A stretch of DNA of 64,000 bases from Acidobacteriota bacterium. GTDB lineage: Bacteria; Acidobacteriota; Blastocatellia; RBC074. Position 1 is the first letter of the stretch, and each line of letters opens with the position of its first letter. This document shows positions 54,988 to 63,097 of this stretch, in pieces. The stretch covers positions 62,001-126,000 of the forward strand of contig JADJLO010000007.1 of the NCBI GenBank assembly GCA_016710075.1. The letters run 5' to 3'. The notes beneath the pieces are model-generated. The model made no database searches and was not told the origin of the DNA. It worked only from the letters and a program-made list of their open reading frames with translations. The position numbers and the translations under genes were made by a program.

Positions 54988-55636
54988 ATGCAATGCCCTA
55001 ACTGTCGGAGTGTCATCCCAGATTATCATTACTATTGTCCGAGGTGCCGGATACCTGTGCAGGACTATCTCAGGGAGAGCTCAGTGCGCAGGCGGAGTAT
55101 CGTCAGTACGGTTTTCGGGCATCTCATGACGCTGATCATACTGGCATTGTTTGTCGGGGCGTCGGCGTTTATCTGGCGGCAGATTAACTGGCAGGAGATC
55201 TACCAATTAATGATTGACCAGTCGGGGTCCAAACAGCGGGAGACGACGGCTTCTCCCGGGGGACCGGAGCGAGGACTAAACAAGCGAAAAGGCTCAGCAC
55301 CATCCGAGAAGAATACAACGCCTTCGAAAGAGGGAAGAGATGAGACTTCAAGCGATCTTGAGAATAACCGTCTGGTAGAAGAATCCCCCACTCCCGGAAT
55401 CCGCCGACAGTTCGCAGGAAGAGGCGCTTCTTTCAATAAATTCCATTGTGCCGGCGAAAATCTATATTGATGGCCACTATTCCGGACCGACTCCGACGAC
55501 TGTCAGGTTGACTGCAGGAGATCATCAGGTGAGGCTGATTGCCGACGGCTACGATGAATGGACCAGACGCGTCAAATTGAAAAGCCGCCGGCAGACTGCA
55601 ATTATGGCTTCTATGAGAAGAGCCCCGGGACAATAA
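54988..55636 (+). CDS. Zinc-ribbon, single-TM, PEGA protein, frameshifted
   Basis: A protein of about 215 residues. The start at 54988 gives a zinc ribbon, MQCPNCRSVIPDYHYYCPRC, then a membrane helix (VFGHLMTLIILALFVGASAF), a long polar Ser/Lys/Glu linker, and after the frame break a PEGA domain (LLSINSIVPAKIYIDGHYSG, TVRLTAGDHQVRLIADGYDE). One C too many in the run at 55385-55389 causes the break: after EESP the protein should continue LPESADSSQEEALLS. Related in layout to the FGE proteins at 31-34 kb. It may bind envelope components; no function is proven. Confidence 0.75.
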
Positions 55637-55648
55637 CCGTTATTTTGT

Positions 55649-56122
55649 CTAATGTTCCTTTTCGAATTGTTTTGTCTGATCTTCAATAATGCTTTGATAT
55701 GCGGGGGCCGGCTCGGCGAGTCCGCGTCTTGTATTGCCGGTGATTGCCTGAGGTGGCGTATAGTTTGCTTGCGGTTGCTGACCAATGGCCGGTTTACCCG
55801 ACGGCCTGATCATATTGAGCAAGTACCGGCAGATCAGGATCATGGTAATAAACCCGCCAATCCCGAAGACGAAGGGCATGGGACTGTTAGTCTCCATCCT
55901 GTTGAGCGTCAGAGTGCCAATAGTCGTCGCCGTGAAGCCAATAACGCTGATCAGCCCAACCAGACCAAGCACTACATTTGGCGAAACTCCGGAAGTGCCG
56001 GCGCCCTGGGAAACTTCATTGAGAATATCTCTGGCCCTGTCGATGACCATCAGATTGGTCCCGCATCTGGTACAGAACTTCTGAGATTTGGAATTTTCCG
56101 CCCCGCAGTCTGGACAAAACAC
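55649..56122 (-). CDS. Zinc-ribbon membrane protein
   Basis: A protein of about 157 residues. I prefer the GTG start at 56122 (VFCPDCGAENSKSQKFCTRC) over 56305 because GGAGGG lies eight bases ahead and the zinc ribbon then forms the N terminus, as in relatives. It has two membrane helices (VVLGLVGLISVIGFTATTIG, PMPFVFGIGGFITMILICRY) and a Pro/Gln/Ala-rich tail (KPAIGQQPQANYTPPQAITG). Function unknown. It converges with the PEGA gene, leaving 12 bases between stops, and diverges from the SDR gene. Confidence 0.72.
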   Translation of the reverse strand: MFCPDCGAENSKSQKFCTRCGTNLMVIDRARDILNEVSQGAGTSGVSPNVVLGLVGLISVIGFTATTIGTLTLNRMETNSPMPFVFGIGGFITMILICRYLLNMIRPSGKPAIGQQPQANYTPPQAITGNTRRGLAEPAPAYQSIIEDQTKQFEKEH

Positions 56123-56323
56123 GATTACACCCTCCAGTTGATACAGCTTGATTGATTGCCGCGAAGTATAGCAACCACGAGGTTGATCGGCAATGACGAA
56201 TAGTAATTGGTTATTACGTGATTCCGGCGGTTCAGGTTCCCTGGTGATTTCAAGCCTCTTGACCGGTTCACATCCGTCAATGTAAGTTGCGTTCGACGTT
56301 CTCATTTTTTCGGAGGTGAAGTA

Positions 56324-57093
56324 ATGATCGATTTCGATGGCAGGGTGATACTGATAACCGGAGCATCAAGAGGGATCGGCGCGGCTGCGGCCCTCCGTTT
56401 TGCCGAGTCAGGGGCTCTTGGTGTCGTCATCAACTATCACAGGAACCGGGAAGCTGCGGAGGCAGTTGCTCGGGCCGTAGAAAGAAGTGGAGCCGGCGCC
56501 CTGGTCGTCAAGGCCGATATCTCGGATCGCGCCGATTCGAAGATGCTCGTTGGTAAAACGATCGAACATTTCGGCCGCCTCGATGTTCTGGTTGCCAATG
56601 CAGGCGTCTGGCCGCCTGATGACAGGATGATCACTGAACTCGATGAAGATCAGTGGAACGAGACCATGAGGATCAATGTTAACGGGATCTATTATGTCTG
56701 CCGTGAAGCGGCCGCAGTCTTCATAGGGCAGAGAAGCGGCAATATCGTCACTGTCAGTTCGACGGCGGGGCAACGCGGCGAAGCCGGCCATTCCGATTAT
56801 GCCGCATCAAAGGGGCTGTCATCAGCTTTACCAAATCTCTCGCTTCAGAACTGGGAAAATTCAATATTCGTGTCAACTGTGTCGCTCCGGGATGGGTCGA
56901 TACGGATATGGCGGCTCCGGCTCTCAAGGTCACCGAGGCGGAACTCAAAAGAATCACGTCGATGATCCCTGTCGGGCGGGTTGCATCCGCTGACGATGTG
57001 GCCGGCCCCATCATTTTCCTGGCTTCCGAACTCTCCCGCCATGTCACAGGTGAAATCCTCAATGTCAACGGCGGCTCAGTTCTCTGCGGCTGA
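56324..57093 (+). CDS. SDR family oxidoreductase, frameshifted
   Basis: A short-chain dehydrogenase/reductase of about 256 residues, FabG-like. The NAD(P) motif is ILITGASRGIGAAAA, followed by VLVANAGVWPP, the active-site Ser in IVTVSSTAGQRGE and YxxxK in HSDYAASKG. A missing G in a run of four near 56812 shifts the frame. In the next frame the protein goes on as VISFTKSLASELGKFNIRVN, CVAPGWVDTDM and then to LNVNGGSVLCG, the standard SDR end. The substrate cannot be told. The ribosome site GGAGGTGAAGTA is strong. Confidence 0.9.
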
Positions 57094-57140
57094 GCTGAAG
57101 AAATTTTCCGAATTTCGGGATTTCAGACCTTGCAAAAACG

Positions 57141-57185
57141 TTTAGGGGAGTTACAAGCCCCTCACAAGCTTATAACTCCCCTAAA
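57141..57185. terminator. Hairpin downstream of SDR gene
   Basis: Perfect 13-base arms, TTTAGGGGAGTTA at 57141 and TAACTCCCCTAAA ending at 57185, with a 19-base loop. The flanks have AAAA on both sides and could give a weak terminator in either direction between the convergent SDR and 57379-57624 genes. Confidence 0.6.
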
Positions 57186-57378
57186 AGTTCCGGCTAATAG
57201 CCACTCATTTTGTGATTCATTCGACCCACTGATCTGAGCATCTTGAAGGAGTCCAGGTTTCCTGACCCACCTGAAACTTTACTCACCCAGTTTTGGTCTT
57301 CCTCACGTAAGCTGCCAATAACACGTCTACAGGGGAGAAAAGTTCCAAAGATATTCAGAAATTTCCCGGCAAGGCTTT

Positions 57379-57624
57379 TTATCGTTTTTTGAGGCGGGAT
57401 GAAGAGAGCACTTCATCTGTGTGGATGGGGGTCGCTTTATTCAGGACCGTGTGGTTGAGGGTGATCAGAAGTTGATCGTCGCGCCCCCGGAATTTCCCCG
57501 TCAGGGGAAAATCACCTGTCTGGACGACCACGCCTTCACGCACCATGTTCCAGAATTGCTTCTGGGTGATCCAGTAATTCTTGCTGTTATTGCAAACGAT
57601 CAATGCTGTCTTTTTTACTTTCAT
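57379..57624 (-). CDS. Small unrecognised protein
   Basis: An 81-residue frame: KKTALIVCNNSKNYWITQKQ, FWNMVREGVVVQTGDFPLTG, KFRGRDDQLLITLNHTVLNK. The composition looks protein-like and the single start follows a reasonable spacing, but I see no family match or clear ribosome site. It may be a remnant of a larger protein or a real small protein. It lies before the MITE remnant. Confidence 0.4.
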   Translation of the reverse strand: MKVKKTALIVCNNSKNYWITQKQFWNMVREGVVVQTGDFPLTGKFRGRDDQLLITLNHTVLNKATPIHTDEVLSSSRLKKR

Positions 57625-57717
57625 AAATTATCTGAATCTGTTACCTGGATGAAAAAAACCGACAGGCAATTCTGCCACGCCATTGCGGGACGGGCAAGAA
57701 GACATTGAAGGTTCTCC

Positions 57718-57751
57718 TTCGCGGAAAGGCCCTGTTAGTTACAAGTTTTGA
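57718..57751 (-). repeat. Remnant of MITE-like element
   Basis: Reverse complement of the right end of the elements at 6734-7012 and 60261-60509: the run CTAACAGGGCCTTTCCGC is shared. Only about 34 bases remain. Confidence 0.7.
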
Positions 57752-57768
57752 ACCCGGAATATTGATAT

Positions 57769-57955
57769 TAATGACTGATACTGTTGGCGAATTCATTCTT
57801 TGGTAGATTGCCAGAAATACAGACAACCGTCCCGCCTGCGTGTTGAAAATCTGCACATCACATAGATTTGCGTTATGTTTGCCGCCGTTTCGACCATTCC
57901 ACTTCAATAGGAACGTGCACCGATCAGGAATAACTATTCGCCAACATCAGTTAAT
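57769..57955. repeat. Second inverted-end element abutting aroF
   Basis: A 187-base stretch bounded by imperfect inverted ends: TTAATGACTGATACTGTTGG at the left and ACTATTCGCCAACATCAGTT near the right, the latter reaching the aroF stop codon at 57951-57953. A single arm-like match lies at 54679. No coding frame. Probably another MITE-type repeat that inserted up to the last codon of aroF. Confidence 0.55.
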
Positions 57956-58970
57956 GCTTCTCGCTCTGTCGCAGCTTGATGTAAGGTTCGATCTCTTTCA
58001 TGAGAATGTCGAACTCCTCAAGGCGTAGAGACTGTGGGCCATCAGACCATGCCTCCTCAGGGCGCGGGTGGACTTCCGCCATCAGCCCATCGGCTCCGAC
58101 CGCAACGGAAGCCTTGGCCAGCGGGCGCACGAGGCTGCGTTTTCCTGTGGCATGGCTTGGATCCACGACCACTGGAAGATGGGTCAGTTCATTGAGCAGC
58201 GGCACGGCGGCCAGATCGAGAGTATTTCGGGTTGCGGTCTCGAACGTGCGGATTCCGCGCTCGCAAAGGATGACCTCGGGATTACCGTGAGAGACGATAT
58301 ATTCGGCTGAAAGCAGGAATTCCTTGATGGTGGCCGAGAGCCCGCGTTTGAGCATGATCGGTTTTTTCACTTCGCCGAGTTTCTTGAGCAGTGCGAAATT
58401 CTGCATATTGCGGGCGCCGACCTGAAGAATATCGGCATATTCCCCGACGATTTTGACGTCTTCGGTATCGAGCACCTCGGTGATGACTTTGAGGCCGGTT
58501 TGTTCACGAGCTTCGGCCAGGAGTTTCAATCCCTCCTCGGCCATTCCCTGGAAATCATAAGGCGATGTTCTGGGCTTGTAAGCTCCACCGCGCAGAAAAT
58601 GGGCTCCGGAGGCGGCCACTGCCACGGCGGTCGTCATCAGTTGCTCGCGGCCTTCAACCGAGCAGGGGCCGGCCATGACCACGAATCCGCCATCGCCGAT
58701 CGTAACATCTCCGAGCTTGATCGTCGTTTTCTGCTTTTTGACTTCCTTGCTGACCAGTTTGAAAGGCTGGATGATAGGGAACGCGTCCTCGACGCCTTCC
58801 GCTGATTTGAGGCTTTCGATGTGTTCTTTTTTATCGCCCGGCCCGACGGCTGCGATAACCGTCCGTTCCGTTCCTTTGATAATGTGCGGCTGATAGCCGA
58901 ATTCACGGATGCGTTCGCAGATATGCTGAATTTGCGATTCTGTTGCGGTTGCTTGCATGGCTATTATCAT
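57951..58970 (-). CDS. aroF: DAHP synthase, type I-beta (AroF/AroA-like)
   Basis: Condenses phosphoenolpyruvate and erythrose-4-phosphate, the first shikimate step. 339 residues. An N-terminal regulatory ferredoxin-like/ACT-like domain spans 1-70 (ATESQIQHICERIREFGYQP). The catalytic barrel follows with VVMAGPCSVEGREQLMTTAV, RGGAYKPRTSPYDFQGM, LQVGARNMQNFALLKKLGEV, PIMLKRGLSATIKEFLLSAE, IILCERGIRTFE-like and VVDPSHATGKRSLV. It is directly after pheA on the same strand (about 85 bases) and shares the leader and terminator upstream of pheA. End product control is probably through the N-terminal domain. Confidence 0.95.
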   Translation of the reverse strand: MIIAMQATATESQIQHICERIREFGYQPHIIKGTERTVIAAVGPGDKKEHIESLKSAEGVEDAFPIIQPFKLVSKEVKKQKTTIKLGDVTIGDGGFVVMAGPCSVEGREQLMTTAVAVAASGAHFLRGGAYKPRTSPYDFQGMAEEGLKLLAEAREQTGLKVITEVLDTEDVKIVGEYADILQVGARNMQNFALLKKLGEVKKPIMLKRGLSATIKEFLLSAEYIVSHGNPEVILCERGIRTFETATRNTLDLAAVPLLNELTHLPVVVDPSHATGKRSLVRPLAKASVAVGADGLMAEVHPRPEEAWSDGPQSLRLEEFDILMKEIEPYIKLRQSEKH

Positions 58971-59055
58971 CTGGGGATGCTCCTTGTTTGGTTGATTTTA
59001 AAATTGATTGCTTCACTAATGCCGTATTTCAAAGGCAAAGCAGGATCAGGTGAAT

Positions 59056-59919
59056 TCATTTGTTTGCGCGACGATAACAGCCCAGGACCTTGACGTTGGT
59101 TGCAAACTCGCCGAGGTGGCCAAGGGCGTTACGGACGCGCGGCTCATTGATATTGCCGATGAAATCGACATAAAAACAGTATTCCCATGGACGTCCGATC
59201 AACGGGCGCGATTCAATCTTGGTGAGATCGATATCGCGAAGCGCCAGGACAGCCATGGCGCGGTAAAGCGAACCGGTCCGGTTTTCAAGAGAAAAGACAA
59301 TCGAAGTTTTATCCGCGCCTTCAAGCGGTTCCGGATTTCGATCTGACCGGCAGAGCAGCAGGAAGCGTGTGTAATTCTGCCGGTCATCCTCTATCTCGGG
59401 CACCAGAATCTGCGCCGAATAGACTTGCGCCGCTCCCGAGCTGGCGATCGCGGCGGCTCCCGGTTCGCGGCTCTCCATGATCATTTTGACGCTTCCAGCC
59501 GTGTCGTATGCGGCGACAGATTGCATCTGCGGATTATTCGCCAGAAATCTGAGGCATTGGCCCAGTGCGACCGGATGCGAATAGACTCGCCGGATCGACT
59601 CGACGCTCACCCCCGGCGGCGCAATCAGATTGTGGACTATCCGCAGACTCGTCTCGCCTTTGATCGATAGATTGTGTTTCAACAGCAGGTCGTAGTTCTG
59701 GAAGACCGAGCCGTATAGCGAGTTCTCGATCGGCGCGAGGCAATAATCACAGGCTCCATCCTCAACCGCGGAGAACATCTTCTCGAATGTTTCACAAGCA
59801 ACCAGATCGACATCCTCTCCCATCAATCGACGCGCCGCCTCGCTGCTGAATGATCCCGCCTCTCCCTGAAATGCAATGCGATCCGTCGACGCTGTTTTTT
59901 CATCCAATGTTTTTGTCAT
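59056..59919 (-). CDS. pheA: Prephenate dehydratase
   Basis: Converts prephenate to phenylpyruvate in phenylalanine synthesis, 287 residues. The catalytic PDT domain has FQGEAGSFSSEAARRLMGED, PIENSLYGSVFQNYDLLLKH and the TRF motif in NYTRFLLLCRSD. The C-terminal ACT domain (KTSIVFSLENRTGSLYRAMA, then ESRPLIGRPWEYCFYVDFIG) holds the ESRP Phe-binding motif, so Phe feedback is expected. There is no chorismate mutase part. Upstream lie an intrinsic terminator (59939-59976) and an aromatic-rich leader frame (60003-60149), a classic attenuation layout. Confidence 0.95.
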   Translation of the reverse strand: MTKTLDEKTASTDRIAFQGEAGSFSSEAARRLMGEDVDLVACETFEKMFSAVEDGACDYCLAPIENSLYGSVFQNYDLLLKHNLSIKGETSLRIVHNLIAPPGVSVESIRRVYSHPVALGQCLRFLANNPQMQSVAAYDTAGSVKMIMESREPGAAAIASSGAAQVYSAQILVPEIEDDRQNYTRFLLLCRSDRNPEPLEGADKTSIVFSLENRTGSLYRAMAVLALRDIDLTKIESRPLIGRPWEYCFYVDFIGNINEPRVRNALGHLGEFATNVKVLGCYRRANK

Positions 59920-59938
59920 AAACTCGTTTCAGAAATTG

Positions 59939-59976
59939 AAAAGGCCCCTCGCTCTGCTTCGAACGAGGGGCCTTTT
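59939..59976 (-). promoter_or_regulatory. Attenuator-type terminator ahead of pheA
   Basis: On the minus strand AAAAGGCCCCTCG pairs with CGAGGGGCCTTTT (13-bp stem, 12-base loop), ending in TTTTC, 19 bases before the pheA start codon. The 5' arm can instead pair with GAGGGGTT (complement of 60021-60028) inside the leader frame, giving a competing antiterminator. Its position between the leader frame and pheA marks it as an attenuator and not an ordinary gene end. Confidence 0.8.
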
Positions 59977-60002
59977 ATCAGGCGTTCCGATTGCCGTTTG
60001 GC

Positions 60003-60149
60003 TCAGGCTATGGAACCTCCAACCCCTCTCTGGCTGCTAAAATAAAAATAAAAGCCGAACCAGTAGGAACAGGGCCGGGCAAACCAGTTGAATACGCGCA
60101 GCCTCAAGCTGTCGAGCGTTTTCTGATATCTGGTGAGCCTTCGGTTCAT
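60003..60149 (-). CDS. Aromatic-rich leader peptide of pheA-aroF
   Basis: A 48-residue frame (MNRRLTRYQKTLDSLRLRVF, then NWFARPCSYWFGFYFYF and SSQRGVGGSIA). Eleven of residues 20-37 are Phe, Tyr or Trp. Such a run is very unlikely by chance just before an aromatic biosynthesis operon, and the frame ends 26 bases before the attenuator terminator. Ribosome stalling on these codons when charged aromatic tRNAs are scarce would favour the antiterminator. The exact start is uncertain because no strong ribosome site was seen before 60149; the open frame extends to 60254. An active mechanism is inference. Confidence 0.75.
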   Translation of the reverse strand: MNRRLTRYQKTLDSLRLRVFNWFARPCSYWFGFYFYFSSQRGVGGSIA

Positions 60150-60260
60150 GGATAGTTTGATTCCGGTCGAAATGATAATTTCTGTCAATTGGAGTGACCA
60201 ATGACGGAAAGGATTATCCGCAATCAAACATTTCGAGTCAAGGAATAATTTCAATCACTC

Positions 60261-60509
60261 TGTCGCGGAAAGTCGCTTTCAGGTTGGAATTGAGAATCTC
60301 TGTTCGTGGAGTAAGGTGACCTGTCGCCGCTAAGAAGCCCAGGGGCCAAACTGAAATACTGAGAAAAACTATTCCACCGCAAACCGCCCACCGATTTAAC
60401 AGTACTTCTGGAACAATACCAAAGCGCTCCATGGAGGTCGCAAATTTGAGGCGATTTGGGAAAAGCGCTGCTACAAGCTTTTAACTAACAGGGCCTTTCC
60501 GCAACGGAG
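60261..60509. mobile_element. MITE-like element, copy 2, with target-site duplication
   Basis: About 249 bases matching copy 1 at 6734-7012, especially CTAACAGGGCCTTTCCGC and CATGGAGGTCGCAAATTTGA. The left end TGTCGCGGAAAG and right end CTTTCCGCAACGGAG are inverted. TTCAATCACTC occurs immediately left (60250-60260) and right (60510-60520), a direct repeat of 8-11 bases depending on the boundary chosen. This fits a target-site duplication. It sits three bases after the stop of the SanA-like gene and upstream of the pheA leader. Confidence 0.88.
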
Positions 60510-60522
60510 TTCAATCACTCAA

Positions 60523-61161
60523 TTAGCGAATAGGAGATCTGTCGCGGATGTCAGCGTTCGGAGATATGAGGTGGATGTTCATGAAGGCTTTGATCTCGGC
60601 GGCCCACTCGCGGAAGTTTTGATAGTCGATCTGAGGTTCAACCCGCAGGTCGCCCGCCATACCCACGGCATCAAGCCCGAGTTCATTGGCGATGTAAAGT
60701 GCCCTGGAGAGATGATAGCTCTGAGAAACAAGCACGACGCGTTTGAGCCCGAAAACTTCCTTGGCCCTCAGACATGTCTCATATGTTGACCGGCCGCTGT
60801 TATCGACAATCACGTCTTTTGAGGCAATCGCATGGCTTATCAGATATTCCTGCATTGCCCGGGGCTCATTGTAGCTTCGGTGGCGGTTGTCGCCGGAAAC
60901 GAGAATCCGGTCGACTTTTTTTGCCTGGTAGAGCTTGATGGCTGTATCGACGCGGTCTTCGAGCACCGGGGACAATTCCCCGTTGCTAAACACGCTGGCG
61001 CCAAAGACCACGGCCACTCTCGGTCTGGCCCACTCGCTGGTATCGAGGTCACTGAGGTTCGTGATGATCCGCCCGTCAAACCGATGAAGATTGAAATGCA
61101 CGAAAATCAGGCTTGCAGCGGCAAGAAACAGCGTTGTCAGAATAAAACGGGTACTGGTCAT
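60523..61161 (-). CDS. SanA/YdcF-like DUF218 protein
   Basis: A 212-residue membrane-anchored DUF218 protein. The N-terminal helix is RFILTTLFLAAASLIFVHFN. The DUF218 core has RVAVVFGASVFSNGELSPVL, DRILVSGDNRHRSYNEPRAM, DVIVDNSGRSTYETCLRAKE and VVLVSQSYHLSRALYIANEL. SanA relatives affect envelope permeability and vancomycin sensitivity in enteric bacteria; the biochemical role is unknown. It is the gene just upstream of the MITE copy 2 insertion. Confidence 0.9.
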   Translation of the reverse strand: MTSTRFILTTLFLAAASLIFVHFNLHRFDGRIITNLSDLDTSEWARPRVAVVFGASVFSNGELSPVLEDRVDTAIKLYQAKKVDRILVSGDNRHRSYNEPRAMQEYLISHAIASKDVIVDNSGRSTYETCLRAKEVFGLKRVVLVSQSYHLSRALYIANELGLDAVGMAGDLRVEPQIDYQNFREWAAEIKAFMNIHLISPNADIRDRSPIR

Positions 61162-61370
61162 CTTTATTTACAGCCAATTGATTGACAGGCACTTTAAATA
61201 TGATCGTCCTCAACGGGATTTATCCTATTTCATCGGCCAACCTGTCAAGAGGATCTATTTTTCGGAGGAGGATTTCTTGTCGAAAACGTCCTCATGGCGT
61301 TGGCATTCCATCAAATTCATGTGGTATAGTGCCCGTTTCGATATAACGAATTATTTGGAGGAGTAGAGTA

Positions 61371-61607
61371 ATGGCAAAAAGATGTCAGGTAACCGGGAAG
61401 AAGCCCATGACGGGCAATAACGTTTCTCACGCGAATAACAAGACGAAGCGTCGATTTGAGCCCAATCTTCAGCATCATCGTTTCTGGGTGCCGAGTGAGA
61501 ACCGCTGGGTGCGCCTGCGGTTGACGACCCGCGGAATCAAGACGATAGACAAGCTCGGAATCGACAAAGTGCTTGCCAATATCCGCGCGCGCGGTGAGAA
61601 GGTCTAG
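61371..61607 (+). CDS. rpmB: 50S ribosomal protein L28
   Basis: A 78-residue ribosomal protein. MAKRCQVTGKKPMTGNNVSH, then ANNKTKRRFEPNLQHHRFWV and RLRLTTRGIKTIDKLGIDKV match bL28 over its whole length. The ribosome site TTGGAGGAG lies 8 bases ahead. It is a stand-alone gene with its own terminator at 61651. Confidence 0.97.
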   Translation: MAKRCQVTGKKPMTGNNVSHANNKTKRRFEPNLQHHRFWVPSENRWVRLRLTTRGIKTIDKLGIDKVLANIRARGEKV

Positions 61608-61650
61608 TTCCGCTCCAGGGAAGTTCTTCACAGACCAGCAAAATTTACTA

Positions 61651-61690
61651 AAAACGCCGGGCGACCATAATTCGTCCCGGCGTTTCAATT
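61651..61690. terminator. Hairpin between rpmB and DUF4350 gene
   Basis: AAACGCCGGG (61652) pairs with CCCGGCGTTT (ends 61685), loop of 14 bases. The T run is better on the minus strand (CCCGGCGTTTTTAG), so it probably ends the convergent DUF4350 gene as well as rpmB. Confidence 0.7.
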
Positions 61691-61729
61691 TCCGGTGTTT
61701 CATTTTTAACGACTCTTCCAGAGCCGGAG

Positions 61730-63073
61730 TTATTTTTTTATCTGAGCCAGGATTCTCCGCATTCGAATGACGGTTTTAAGTAACTGAGCATCGTCTATCT
61801 TCTCGCCGCCGATCACCAGTTCGCAATCAGAAATCACTTTCCGCAATTCCGATTCCGGCAGAGACAGGTGTTGTCTTGGCAGGGCGGTGATAATGTCATC
61901 GACTCCTGCTTTTGAAGAGAGAGCCAGCCGCCTGCAGAGTCTGGCTTTGAATCGCGGGTAAATGTTTTCGATGACGAGTTCCCGGGCCTGGGCGACCATT
62001 TGTAAATTAGCCATGGAGCCGACGAATTCGAGTGGTGAGTGGCGGTCGAGTCGAGGGGTGGGAAGCGGTCGTGCGAATCTGCGTCCGAAAGTATAGAGAA
62101 GCAGCAGGCAGACCAGCAGTCCGTGAGCGATGAGCCACGGCATCGGAGTGCCTCTGAAATAATTGACCAGCGGGTTTGTCCGGCTGAAATATCCGTGGTG
62201 GAACTCGTCGAAAATAATATTCCGGACTGATCCGTTCTCGTCGCTGCTGATCGAGTCGAGGAGGTTGAGAGCAAGCTTCAGATTTGATCCTCTGGCAATT
62301 CCATTGTTGGCAATGACGAATGGATCCGAGAGGAAGATCACCCGACCCTTGCCATAGTTGAAATCGGCGACAATCGCTCCGTCCTTGTCTCCCAGATGAA
62401 TCACTGGAGCATAAAGAATTTGATCCAGATCCGGATCTTCCGAGCCGGTGGAGGGGGGAGTTTCTGTTGCTGATGCGGCACCCGGCTGTGCTTCTTTGGC
62501 AATCTCTGCGGGCTCGTCGTCGGGTGGGTAAAACTTCAGCCTCGATGCCAGTTGAGACAAAGCGAGGCCCTTGATGCCACGAGTCAGCTCAGTAGGCTGG
62601 ATGACGTATGTATCGCTGGATGGATCGACAAGCAGTTCGGGTGAAGCGTCCCAGAGCGGTTTTTTCGAAGTTATTTCGGAATTGATGACAGGGTCTGCGA
62701 ACTGGGATCCCGGCCTTCTGCTGATGATCAGTGCGCGGCCGCCTTCGGAGATCCACTTCTTGAGCGCCTTTGCGTCGGATTCAGGAAGATCTCTTTCGAA
62801 CTGAAAAGGGCCGACGCTGACGAGGACGGATTTGCCGGCCTTCTGATCGAGGGTAAGGTAATTCTCCCTCCAGCGCGATACCTTTCTACCGGATTCCTCG
62901 AGCAGTTGAAAGAACGCGCGTGTGCCGGTAGGGCCGGTGCTGTAGCTTGATCGAATCGGGCGAAGCTCGCTTTCCTGAGGCCTGTCGAATTCAATGCTGC
63001 CGGTAGCGCTCAATGCGATGAGCACAACCAGAGCGAGAATTATTGTTGCGATGATCCCGAAATAACGACGCAT
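61730..63073 (-). CDS. DUF4350 domain membrane protein
   Basis: A 447-residue protein with membrane helices at each end of the DUF4350 domain: IIATIILALVVLIALSATG (residues ~7-26) and IAHGLLVCLLLLYTFGRRFA (~315-335). The external domain has YSTGPTGTRAFFQLLEESGR, SEGGRALIISRRPGSQFADP and YGKGRVIFLSDPFVIANNGI, similar to glutamine-amidotransferase-like folds. The cytoplasmic end is helical. In many genomes it neighbours MoxR ATPase, DUF58 and DUF4129 genes, a set linked to envelope or polysaccharide export, role unknown. It follows the DUF4129 gene by 24 bases. Confidence 0.88.
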   Translation of the reverse strand: MRRYFGIIATIILALVVLIALSATGSIEFDRPQESELRPIRSSYSTGPTGTRAFFQLLEESGRKVSRWRENYLTLDQKAGKSVLVSVGPFQFERDLPESDAKALKKWISEGGRALIISRRPGSQFADPVINSEITSKKPLWDASPELLVDPSSDTYVIQPTELTRGIKGLALSQLASRLKFYPPDDEPAEIAKEAQPGAASATETPPSTGSEDPDLDQILYAPVIHLGDKDGAIVADFNYGKGRVIFLSDPFVIANNGIARGSNLKLALNLLDSISSDENGSVRNIIFDEFHHGYFSRTNPLVNYFRGTPMPWLIAHGLLVCLLLLYTFGRRFARPLPTPRLDRHSPLEFVGSMANLQMVAQARELVIENIYPRFKARLCRRLALSSKAGVDDIITALPRQHLSLPESELRKVISDCELVIGGEKIDDAQLLKTVIRMRRILAQIKK

Positions 63074-63097
63074 TTGTTTTTATCGAGTGCGACAGAA

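Noticed and set aside
59939..59976. Terminator as the plain 3' end of an upstream gene
   Set aside because: The nearest upstream gene on that strand ends at 60523, about 550 bases away, and the leader frame lies between, so an attenuator role fits better.
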